Source: JAPLKX01 sp035530195
Lineage (GTDB): Bacteria; Hydrogenedentota; Hydrogenedentia; Hydrogenedentales; SLHB01
Assembly (NCBI GenBank): GCA_035530195.1
Contig: DATKVG010000087.1
Span: 1 to 12,078, forward strand
Direction: 5' to 3'
Length of the DNA: 12,078 nucleotides
Shown: in pieces, positions 5,737-12,078 of the stretch
Numbering within the stretch: position 1 is the first letter of the stretch
Layout: each line of letters opens with the position of its first letter
The notes under the pieces: generated by a model
The model's input: only the letters and a program-made list of their open reading frames with translations
Databases searched by the model: none
What the model was told of the DNA's origin: nothing
Program-made: the position numbers and the translations under genes

Positions 5737-6982
5737 GATGGGTGGGCCGGGCCGGTAAGACATCCTCAGGCCCGCCCGGCATGCCCAAGATGGTCTCGCC
5801 GGGCCGATCCCCGAACGATTCGTCGAGCAGTTTTAATATACGCAGTGTGCTGCGCCGGCAGGTTTGCAGGCTTTTCCGTTGCTCGGGCAACAACTCGCCC
5901 AGTTCCTCGTCCAGCAGCAAGTCCAGGTAGCCCAGGATGGCCGTGAGCGGCGAGCGCAGCTTTTGCGAGACCATCTTGATCAGCCCCGTTTTCAACACGT
6001 TGACCTGTTGCAACTCCCGGTTGAGCCGCGCCAGGTTCACGTTGGCCAGTCTGGCCGTTTCCTGCAGGTTCTTTTGTTCCGTCACATCGTGCGCCACCAC
6101 CACAAAAAACCCCTGATTGCCATGGCGGAACGAGCGCATATGAAGTTCCACGGTCCACTCGTGGCCGTCCGCATCAATGAAAATCTGTTCGCCGTGATGG
6201 TCGCCCTTGGCATGAACTTCCGCCAGCATGCTGTCCAGCGTGCCGTCATCAAACAGGAACGTTCTGAACCGGCGCCCGATGATTTCGTCCCGCGGCATTT
6301 TCAGGAATTCGCACGCCCGGTTGTTGACGTCGGTCACGTTTTCATCTTCATCGTAGACCATGATGGGATCGGCGGTGCTGTCCAGGATCATTCTTAATGC
6401 GGCCTCGGACGACTCGAGTTCGCGGGCCCGGTCGTGGGCGGCGTCTTCCGCCAGCCGCAACAGCTCACTGATGTTGGCAACCAGCCAGCCGCAGACCAGG
6501 ATGCTGAACAGCTTGACGCTTACCACCCCCGGCGGCCGTTCGAGTTCGTTCAGGAACCACTCCTCGGCAATGACGGCGCCGTATGCCGCACAGCAGATCA
6601 CGGCTACTAGGAGGATCATCCCGTACCTGCGCGAATACGCCGTGTAGCCAATCAGTATGAACAGGTACAGGACGAAGAAGCCGCTGGTTTCCGCACCCGT
6701 AAACTGCACAACCAGCGTCGTCATCAGCAGGTGCACCAGGAAGTTCATCGGCGTTTGGAAAAGGCCGTACCGCCGGGTCCACAGCACGGTGTGAACGAAC
6801 CCGTTGTGCAGAAGCACCACGGCCGTTACAAGCGCAATATTCCTGACGCTTTCTTCGAACTGCCCCAGCATGAACAACGACAAAAACGCCGCCATCGCCA
6901 GGTAGCGGCCCGCCATCGCGAGCCGCTCCAGCCTGATGATGATGGCCAACCGGCTGTCTTCGGAGGTGCTAATATTGGTCAT
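5723..6982 (-). CDS. Membrane PAS protein with degenerate histidine-kinase DHp domain (pseudokinase-like sensor)
   Basis: The protein has 419 residues. About six hydrophobic segments lie at roughly 24-40, 47-67, 81-95, 101-117, 121-139 and 155-173, then a helical linker to about 195. A PAS domain covers about 196-302 (ILDSTADPIMVYDEDENV, the IIGRRF segment, and a closing VVVAHDVTEQKNLQE). A coiled segment (310-332) leads into a histidine-kinase dimerisation helix. The H-box normally reads SHELRTPL but is SQKLRSPL here (339-346), with Gln340 (CAA at 5963-5965) in place of the phosphoacceptor His. The protein ends about 75 residues later with no ATP-binding domain (no N, G1 or G2 boxes). It therefore cannot autophosphorylate in the usual way and may dimerise, sense, or regulate a partner. 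It starts 18 bases after the YnbE/YdbL gene with no good ribosome site, suggesting translational coupling. The next gene starts too close for a missing kinase domain to be hidden by a frameshift. Confidence 0.88.
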   Translation of the reverse strand: MTNISTSEDSRLAIIIRLERLAMAGRYLAMAAFLSLFMLGQFEESVRNIALVTAVVLLHNGFVHTVLWTRRYGLFQTPMNFLVHLLMTTLVVQFTGAETSGFFVLYLFILIGYTAYSRRYGMILLVAVICCAAYGAVIAEEWFLNELERPPGVVSVKLFSILVCGWLVANISELLRLAEDAAHDRARELESSEAALRMILDSTADPIMVYDEDENVTDVNNRACEFLKMPRDEIIGRRFRTFLFDDGTLDSMLAEVHAKGDHHGEQIFIDADGHEWTVELHMRSFRHGNQGFFVVVAHDVTEQKNLQETARLANVNLARLNRELQQVNVLKTGLIKMVSQKLRSPLTAILGYLDLLLDEELGELLPEQRKSLQTCRRSTLRILKLLDESFGDRPGETILGMPGGPEDVLPARPTHLDSL

Positions 6983-7000
6983 GTCCGGCCGGCAATCTCT

Positions 7001-7684
7001 TTATGGAATGGTTACCCAGGCGCCGGGGGAGGCCTGAGAGCCAAGCCGCCCGCCGATTTCGGTTTTTATGAACGACTCGTAATCGGCGCCTTGCGGCGGG
7101 AGCTGGAAGGTCTCTCCGGTGCGCGCCCGGCGCAGCCGCTCCATCGCGTACACCCCCTCGACCATGGCCACGCTCACGTTCTGGTCGCGGTTGATCCGCG
7201 CCACTTCCTGGTACAACTCTTTTCGGTCCTTGTTTTCGGCGGCGATGATCCGCTGGACCTCGTTTCGCTCGTCGGCGTCGGTTATTTTGTCGGTGTTGCG
7301 GATCTCGAGGTAGCCGCGGTTGTTCTCGCCGGCGTAGGTAGCCGATTTTATCCGCTGGACCTCGTTAAACCGTTCGCGCATCCGCGTGGCTATCTGCGTC
7401 ACGGTAGGCGAGGTCATTTTGAGTTCCTGCGCGTACGCCACATTTACCGGCGACAGCGCGCACAACACACCCTGCAACAGCGACGGGGCCGGCGCCAGGG
7501 TTACCGGCTCGGTTTTGATGGTTTCGGTCCTGCCTTCGATATAGTCAAGCGTGGACGTCGCCTGCTGCTCGATATGGTGGCGGATGTCCACCGTGATGTG
7601 GGCCTCGAACTTGCTCGGGATGTTTACACAACCCAGCACAACCACTATCCCGGTCGCCACACCAAAACTCAGAAGTCGTTTCAT
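7001..7684 (-). CDS. Lipoprotein fusing a YnbE-like N-terminus to a YdbL (DUF1318) domain
   Basis: The protein has 227 residues. A lipoprotein signal peptide ends in VVVLGC with Cys19 as the lipidation site. Residues 19-50 (CVNIPSKFEAHITVDIRHHI and following) resemble the E. coli outer-membrane lipoprotein YnbE, which has a short β-prone segment after its Cys. A linker with VTLAPAP leads to SPVNVAYAQ at about 78-86, which looks like a leftover signal peptide end (AYA then Gln). From about 90 to 205 a DUF1318/YdbL domain shows MRERFNEVQRIK, GENNRGYLEIRN and ELYQEVARINRDQNVSV. In E. coli, ydbH-ynbE-ydbL is an operon in which YnbE binds YdbH and YdbL is an accessory. Here the gene follows ydbH directly (49-base gap), as expected. 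The start is set by AGGAGGTG 7 bases upstream. Some DUF1318 proteins elsewhere also have lipoprotein N-termini, so the fusion may not be unique. Confidence 0.85.
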   Translation of the reverse strand: MKRLLSFGVATGIVVVLGCVNIPSKFEAHITVDIRHHIEQQATSTLDYIEGRTETIKTEPVTLAPAPSLLQGVLCALSPVNVAYAQELKMTSPTVTQIATRMRERFNEVQRIKSATYAGENNRGYLEIRNTDKITDADERNEVQRIIAAENKDRKELYQEVARINRDQNVSVAMVEGVYAMERLRRARTGETFQLPPQGADYESFIKTEIGGRLGSQASPGAWVTIP

Positions 7685-7691
7685 GTTCCGG

Positions 7692-7699
7692 CACCTCCT
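7692..7699 (-). promoter_or_regulatory. Strong ribosome binding site of the YnbE/YdbL gene
   Basis: The minus strand reads AGGAGGTG with 7-base spacing to ATG at 7682-7684. It is the best Shine-Dalgarno sequence I found in the window and suggests high translation of the lipoprotein relative to ydbH. Confidence 0.8.
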
Positions 7700-7733
7700 G
7701 TTGGAAATTGACGAGGAATCGGTTCAACTCATT

Positions 7734-10697
7734 CTATTTTTCCTGATCCCGGGTGACGCCAAGCCGCTCGATTCTGGCCTCCTGGGCGAGGTTCAACGCG
7801 CTGAAAAAGGCCTCCGTGTCCATCTGCAGGTCCACGGTCAAGTCCAAATCCTTGCTGTTCAGCGCCGCTTGGCCGCCGATCCGGTCTCCCTGGTAGTTTA
7901 ACACCAGTTGGCCGGAGTCAAACGGACGTTGGCTCTCCTTACCGACAATTCTCGCCCTGACCTTCTCCAATTGCCTTTCGCTGGCGTACTGCTTTGCAAA
8001 TTGCATGGCCAGCAACCGCTCCACCAGGTACGAGCTGACGCTGAAGTCTCTGGATGACGCCAAGTTCACCTGCAAAGCCTGGATACCGGCCGGATACGTG
8101 AGCGCCAGCACGGCTTCGCCGCTCGCCAAGCCCGTCATCTGAACAGTGGGAACCCCGAGCGTCCCGGTAAAAAGTCCCAAATCCACGTCCGACGCCCGCG
8201 CGCGCACTTGTACGGGCAGGTTTTCCGCCAGCAACCCCACCTCGATGTCCGCGATTGCCGCACCGCCATACAAGGCGCCTTTCAGTTCCGGCGCCCGCAG
8301 CAGGCCGCCTTCCAGCGTCACCGGACCCTCCACCCGGTCAAACACCGCGCCTACCGCCGCTATATTCGCCGCCTTCACTTGCCCCTGCCCGCGCACCGGA
8401 CCGCCAGGCTCATTGGAAAAGCTTCCACCGGCTGTCACCCCGGTCAAGACGGCCCGCGCGCCGCCAACAACCATCGCGTCGGCGGCCGCTTCAATCTGGA
8501 CATCGATCCGCGCCCCATCGCGCCCGTACCCAAATGTCCCGGTGGCGGTCCCGGCCGCGCCTTTCGCCTGGTCCAGCAGGCCCATCGGTTCCAGCGGCTT
8601 GAAGTCCGTTTTTAGTGTAAACGGCATTTCGAGTTGTGCTGTAGAGCCTGTAAAAGTCCATCCGTCGGACTCGAGCAAGGTGCCTTCCGGCAGCGTCAGG
8701 TTGAAATTGCGCCCCGTCAGCCGGCCGTTGAGGTTGTCAAACGAGAACACGCCGGTCGCGCCGATAGGCACCCCGTACGGGGCGGCATAATCTTTGTATC
8801 CCAGCCCTTCGATGGACCCGGTGAACTCCAGGTTCATGAAGCCGCGCTCGTTCTTCAGCGGCCCCTGCAACGCTGCTTGCCCCCGCAGGTCGCTGCCCGG
8901 CAACAGGTGTTCGAGCAGGGACAAGTCCAGCCGGAACTCGACGCCGCCCGATAGGGCAAAATCCTGCATCGGGAAATTCCAGTTGCGCAAAACCAGTTGG
9001 TTATCTTCGTCGATTTGGAAGGCCAGCTCCGGTCCTTTTACGTAGCCGAACGTGCCAAGATCGGCCTCGATATTCCCGGCGATGTTCACGGTCTTGCCTT
9101 CCGGCGTGACTATCGGACCATATCCGAGAGGCGCCGCCTTCAAATCCACGGACGCCCGCATCTGTTGCGGCCCCCCGCCCGGCTCGAGAATAACGGTCCC
9201 GTTAAATTTCGAGACCAGGTCGTTGAGCATGTCGCGCTCGTTAAGCGTGTAAAGCCACAGGGCCGGGTCAACGTCTTGCAGTGTCAGGGTTGTCTTTACC
9301 GGCCCCTTGGCGAGCTCGGACGCGACGGCCACTTTGCCGCCGGCCAACTCCGCCGCCGCGTTGACCTTAAACGCCCGCTGTTCCGCCGGCATCAGCGGCC
9401 CCTTGCCGGTAAATGTCAGACGGCCAGGACGCTTTTCACCATTCACAACAAAATCCGTGACGACCGCCCCGCTCACTTTCAGGGCCGGCAGCTTCCATTC
9501 AAAATCGACCTGCGCCGAGTTTACCCGTTCCAACAGCGGCAAATACGAGATCCCGCCACGCATGTTCCTCGGCAACGCCGCCAAGACGTCTTCCCGCGAC
9601 CATCCCTCGAGGCTCGCCCGACCGCTGCTCGCCAGGTGATGCCCCTTAACGCTGGCGGTCAGCTTCTGTCCGCGGTTCAACGTGGCCTCCAGCACGTAAT
9701 CGGCCTGGGCCCCCGCTGTTCCAAGCACGTCGACGTTCAAGTCGCCCTGGTAATATTCCGCCCCTTGCGGCCCCAGAACGAGTCCTTCCGCGGCCAGTTT
9801 GACGACTGTCTCCGGCACACTGATGTTGAACGCCCCCACCATCACGTCGCCCTGGACACGCGTGCCCGACATGTCAATCCGCTTAAACCCAAAAGGCACG
9901 GCCAAATCGGCTGGGTCCGCGTGAGACAGATCCACGTTTTGCGCTGTCAGCTTGTCGAACGAAACCTCGATTTGCCTGCCCGCCACGTTCGCCAACCCGC
10001 TTACGTCGAGCAAGTCCGGCAGCGCCACGTAAAGCGGATCTATTTTTATGGAATCTTTGGTGCGTGCCAATTGAATGTGAACCTTGCCGCCGCCTACTTC
10101 CCGAGAAAACCCCCCGGATCGCGTCCAAAGCGAAACCGTCACGTTGTCGCCAGCGATCGTGGCTAGAACCCCTTGCAGGTCAGGAACAGTCGCTTCGAGA
10201 CTAAGGCCTTGGGCTTTGAACGCGTAGGACGGCGCGGTCGACTGGATATTGAGCGACTTGATCTGGACTTGTTCCGGGATCAGCGATTCCACATCAAACT
10301 TCGATGGTTTTTCCTCGCGTTTCTTCTTCGGCAGGATTCGTTGCGCTTTTTCAAGATCGACTTCCAGCCGGTCCAGCGCCACGCTCGCGACATGCCGCCC
10401 GCCTCGTGAAAGCAGCCGATAATCCAGCGCGAAACCTTCGACCAGCACGGCGGGCGTGTCCTGCACGTCTCCCCGTTCGTACAGGGCCAGTCTCGAAATC
10501 CCCACCCCGCCCAGCATCGAGACGCTGCCCACTTCCACCCGCGCGTCAACCGATACCGCCAACACAGCGCGCAGCAACGCCCGCTGCGGCAGACCCGTCG
10601 CCAGCAGCAACACCACGCCCGCTACCGCCACTAAAAACACCAGAAGCAGCCGTCTTGGCCAATTCCAGCGCCGGCGCACCGGCTCGTTGTCGGTCAT
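7734..10697 (-). CDS. ydbH: YdbH-family AsmA-like intermembrane lipid transport protein
   Basis: This 987-residue protein has one N-terminal membrane anchor at about residues 15-34 (RRLLLVFLVAVAGVVLLLA) after a basic stretch, and the rest is predicted to be periplasmic. After the anchor it shows the AsmA-like pattern VEVGSVSMLGGVGISRLALYERGD. It then runs as hundreds of residues of alternating short β-strands with little else, as expected of the long β-groove that carries phospholipids between membranes. A Lys-rich insert (LPKKKREEKPSK) lies near 125. The last part has a helix-like segment (SSYLVERLLAMQFAKQYA) and further strands. The E. coli YdbH, TamB and YhdP proteins share this role; YdbH works with the outer-membrane lipoprotein YnbE. 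The YnbE/YdbL gene directly downstream makes YdbH, rather than generic AsmA, the best call. The start is ATG with GGAGG 4 bases upstream, overlapping the transglutaminase stop in an ATGA. Confidence 0.85.
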   Translation of the reverse strand: MTDNEPVRRRWNWPRRLLLVFLVAVAGVVLLLATGLPQRALLRAVLAVSVDARVEVGSVSMLGGVGISRLALYERGDVQDTPAVLVEGFALDYRLLSRGGRHVASVALDRLEVDLEKAQRILPKKKREEKPSKFDVESLIPEQVQIKSLNIQSTAPSYAFKAQGLSLEATVPDLQGVLATIAGDNVTVSLWTRSGGFSREVGGGKVHIQLARTKDSIKIDPLYVALPDLLDVSGLANVAGRQIEVSFDKLTAQNVDLSHADPADLAVPFGFKRIDMSGTRVQGDVMVGAFNISVPETVVKLAAEGLVLGPQGAEYYQGDLNVDVLGTAGAQADYVLEATLNRGQKLTASVKGHHLASSGRASLEGWSREDVLAALPRNMRGGISYLPLLERVNSAQVDFEWKLPALKVSGAVVTDFVVNGEKRPGRLTFTGKGPLMPAEQRAFKVNAAAELAGGKVAVASELAKGPVKTTLTLQDVDPALWLYTLNERDMLNDLVSKFNGTVILEPGGGPQQMRASVDLKAAPLGYGPIVTPEGKTVNIAGNIEADLGTFGYVKGPELAFQIDEDNQLVLRNWNFPMQDFALSGGVEFRLDLSLLEHLLPGSDLRGQAALQGPLKNERGFMNLEFTGSIEGLGYKDYAAPYGVPIGATGVFSFDNLNGRLTGRNFNLTLPEGTLLESDGWTFTGSTAQLEMPFTLKTDFKPLEPMGLLDQAKGAAGTATGTFGYGRDGARIDVQIEAAADAMVVGGARAVLTGVTAGGSFSNEPGGPVRGQGQVKAANIAAVGAVFDRVEGPVTLEGGLLRAPELKGALYGGAAIADIEVGLLAENLPVQVRARASDVDLGLFTGTLGVPTVQMTGLASGEAVLALTYPAGIQALQVNLASSRDFSVSSYLVERLLAMQFAKQYASERQLEKVRARIVGKESQRPFDSGQLVLNYQGDRIGGQAALNSKDLDLTVDLQMDTEAFFSALNLAQEARIERLGVTRDQEK

Positions 10698-12078
10698 TTG
10701 GCCTCCGGGTTCGCCGCGGCAGGTTCATCCAACACTTCGACACGCAGCCGGCCGATCACGGGTATCAGCTTGGCCTGTTCAAACAGGTCCCCCTCGGCGA
10801 GCTTGATGTGGGTCGTGTCCGCGATCGGCTGGCCGAATGTCGGGTCGACTTCGATCCATTTTCCCACCCAAACCGCCGCCCACTGGTGAAAGTAGAATCC
10901 CGGCTTGACATCGTCGACGTAAATCAACCCCGCCACTTCTCGCGCCGGAATCCCTAACGCGCGCGCCAGTCCAATGAACAGCACGCTGTGCTCCGTGCAG
11001 TCGCCTTCCATAAGGTCGAGCACCTCGAGGGCGTTGGTCAGTTGCGCCGAGTAGGTCGTCCGCACATTGTCGTACACCCACTGTGCCAATTTGCCGCTCG
11101 CCTCGAACGCATGCGTCTCATCTCCGACGATTTCGCGGGCTTTTTCGATCAGCCGCTTGTCGTCGCTCTGAATGAACAGCGACGGCTTGACCCACTCCGC
11201 CACGCTCGCCTCCTTCACCGGAAACTCCGTTGTCTCATCGACGGTCACGTTCTTCGAGTGGAACTCGACGTAACCGTCCTTCTCTATAAACTGCTGGCGA
11301 TCACTGTTGAATATGTGGTCTTTGGTTATAGGCCCGTGGATGCGTAAGGCCAGCGAGTCGCGCTGCCGGGGATTCGCAATGGGTTTGTCGACGGGCGCGG
11401 CGTTGCTCACAATGACGTCATTGCTGTAGTTGACGTCTTGCGCCATCTCCTTGGGTTCGAGCCGCATGGTGAGTATTTCGGCCACCCGATCTTCGAGCAC
11501 GGTGCCGTCTTCCGTAACGTAGGTCGTTGAACGGATTCCCAACTCCTTGATGGTGCTGCCAATCTTGAAGACTTTTGTCACAACGCCGTCGAATACCCGT
11601 TCCTCGACCGCCTCGACGCGGCTGATGCCCGACATCTCTTTCTTGTACATCGGCTCGAACACCGTATAGTCGACGCTGTTCCCAATCACGCCCCCGCGGA
11701 GTAACTCGATCTGTTTGAGGGCATCTTTAAGGGACTCCTTTGGCTTGGGGAGCTTCTCCTGTGTCTTCGTCCCTGCCATGGAAGTGGTCAGGAGCAACAC
11801 GTCTCCATCCACGTGCGCCTCCCACTTCTTGGGCCCCGCCGCATCTTCCATTTCCTGCTCGATGGACACGAGCTCGCCGCTGGCCGCGTAGGTCCGCTTC
11901 AAGGAGATGCGCATATCCTGCTGAATGGCCCCCATCGAGATCTTGAACCGGGCGTCTTCGATCTTCACCACGGACCCGTCCGGCTGAACGGTCAGCGAGT
12001 CGAACGAATACCCCGCCTTTTGCTCGTTCAGGTACAGGCCATACCAGTTCTCGCCCACCAGCGACGTTATATCCAGAT
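10694..12078 (-). CDS. Transglutaminase-like protein (5' end outside the window)
   Basis: The frame is open to the window edge. The visible part is about 461 residues, and numbers below count from the GTG codon at 12058, which is unlikely to be the true start. That codon has no signal peptide after it, and the preceding codons (LDITSL) continue the protein. The N-terminal 300 residues are β-rich, opening with ENWYGLYLNEQKAGYSF, a pattern seen in exported transglutaminase-like proteins. A transglutaminase core follows with Cys354 (EGDCTEHSVLFIGLARALGI), His391 (FYFHQWAAVW) and Asp405 (WIEVDPTFGQP), a complete Cys-His-Asp triad, so it should be active as a peptidase or amide-transfer enzyme; the substrate is unknown. 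A signal peptide or anchor is presumably upstream of the window. Its TGA overlaps the ydbH start by 4 bases, so the two are translationally coupled and probably function together at the envelope. Confidence 0.88.
   Translation of the reverse strand, partial: LDITSLVGENWYGLYLNEQKAGYSFDSLTVQPDGSVVKIEDARFKISMGAIQQDMRISLKRTYAASGELVSIEQEMEDAAGPKKWEAHVDGDVLLLTTSMAGTKTQEKLPKPKESLKDALKQIELLRGGVIGNSVDYTVFEPMYKKEMSGISRVEAVEERVFDGVVTKVFKIGSTIKELGIRSTTYVTEDGTVLEDRVAEILTMRLEPKEMAQDVNYSNDVIVSNAAPVDKPIANPRQRDSLALRIHGPITKDHIFNSDRQQFIEKDGYVEFHSKNVTVDETTEFPVKEASVAEWVKPSLFIQSDDKRLIEKAREIVGDETHAFEASGKLAQWVYDNVRTTYSAQLTNALEVLDLMEGDCTEHSVLFIGLARALGIPAREVAGLIYVDDVKPGFYFHQWAAVWVGKWIEVDPTFGQPIADTTHIKLAEGDLFEQAKLIPVIGRLRVEVLDEPAAANPEAK

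Noticed and set aside
6731..7711. A 326-codon plus-strand open frame spanning the PAS and YnbE/YdbL genes
   Set aside because: It crosses the junction of two well-supported minus-strand genes and has the composition of a shadow frame.
8997..10166. A 389-codon plus-strand open frame inside ydbH
   Set aside because: Arg/His/Pro-rich composition with no recognisable domain. The opposite strand encodes a coherent AsmA-like protein over the whole length.
10694..12058. GTG at 12058 as the true start of the transglutaminase-like gene
   Set aside because: The frame continues to the window edge, there is no signal peptide after the GTG, and the first residues look like the inside of a domain.

Overview
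The window is a gene-dense, GC-rich stretch of a Gram-negative (diderm) bacterium with no RNA genes, insertion sequences, phage genes or CRISPR. Three things point to an outer membrane: a YdbH-type AsmA-like protein, a lipoprotein with a YnbE-like start, and exported enzymes. The mix of FloA/NfeD, PPi-type phosphofructokinase, an AIM6-like phosphodiesterase and a Gfo/Idh/MocA oxidoreductase would suit the PVC superphylum or a neighbour such as Hydrogenedentota. That placement is inference from gene content, not a phylogenetic result.

The plus strand (1-2482) carries a membrane-microdomain cluster: the 3' end of an unidentified gene, a short NfeD protein overlapping it by 4 bases, the flotillin-like protein FloA, and an unrecognised anchored protein with a Pro/Arg/Ala-rich middle and a distinctive C-terminal motif. 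The gaps on either side of floA each hold a GC-rich hairpin.

The minus strand (2445-12078) is read from right to left. First come a transglutaminase-like protein (5' end outside the window), ydbH overlapping it by 4 bases, and a lipoprotein that joins a YnbE-like start to a YdbL/DUF1318 domain. Then come a six-helix membrane PAS protein that ends in a degenerate histidine-kinase dimerisation domain, and a PPi-dependent phosphofructokinase closed by a clear intrinsic terminator. Beyond the terminator a second pair follows: an exported AIM6/GDPD-like phosphodiesterase and a Gfo/Idh/MocA protein lacking the usual catalytic residues. The last minus-strand gene and the last plus-strand gene converge and overlap by 38 bases.

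The main theme is the cell envelope. YdbH and YnbE in E. coli form a lipid-transfer bridge between the inner and outer membranes, with YdbL as an accessory. Here ydbH is translationally coupled to a transglutaminase-like gene, YnbE and YdbL appear as one polypeptide, and a membrane sensor without phosphotransfer chemistry lies just downstream. FloA/NfeD organise the inner membrane, and the exported phosphodiesterase may act on lipid head groups. The most notable points are the YnbE-YdbL fusion with an apparent relict signal peptide inside it, the His-to-Gln pseudokinase, the transglutaminase-YdbH coupling, and the oxidoreductase without its EKP motif.
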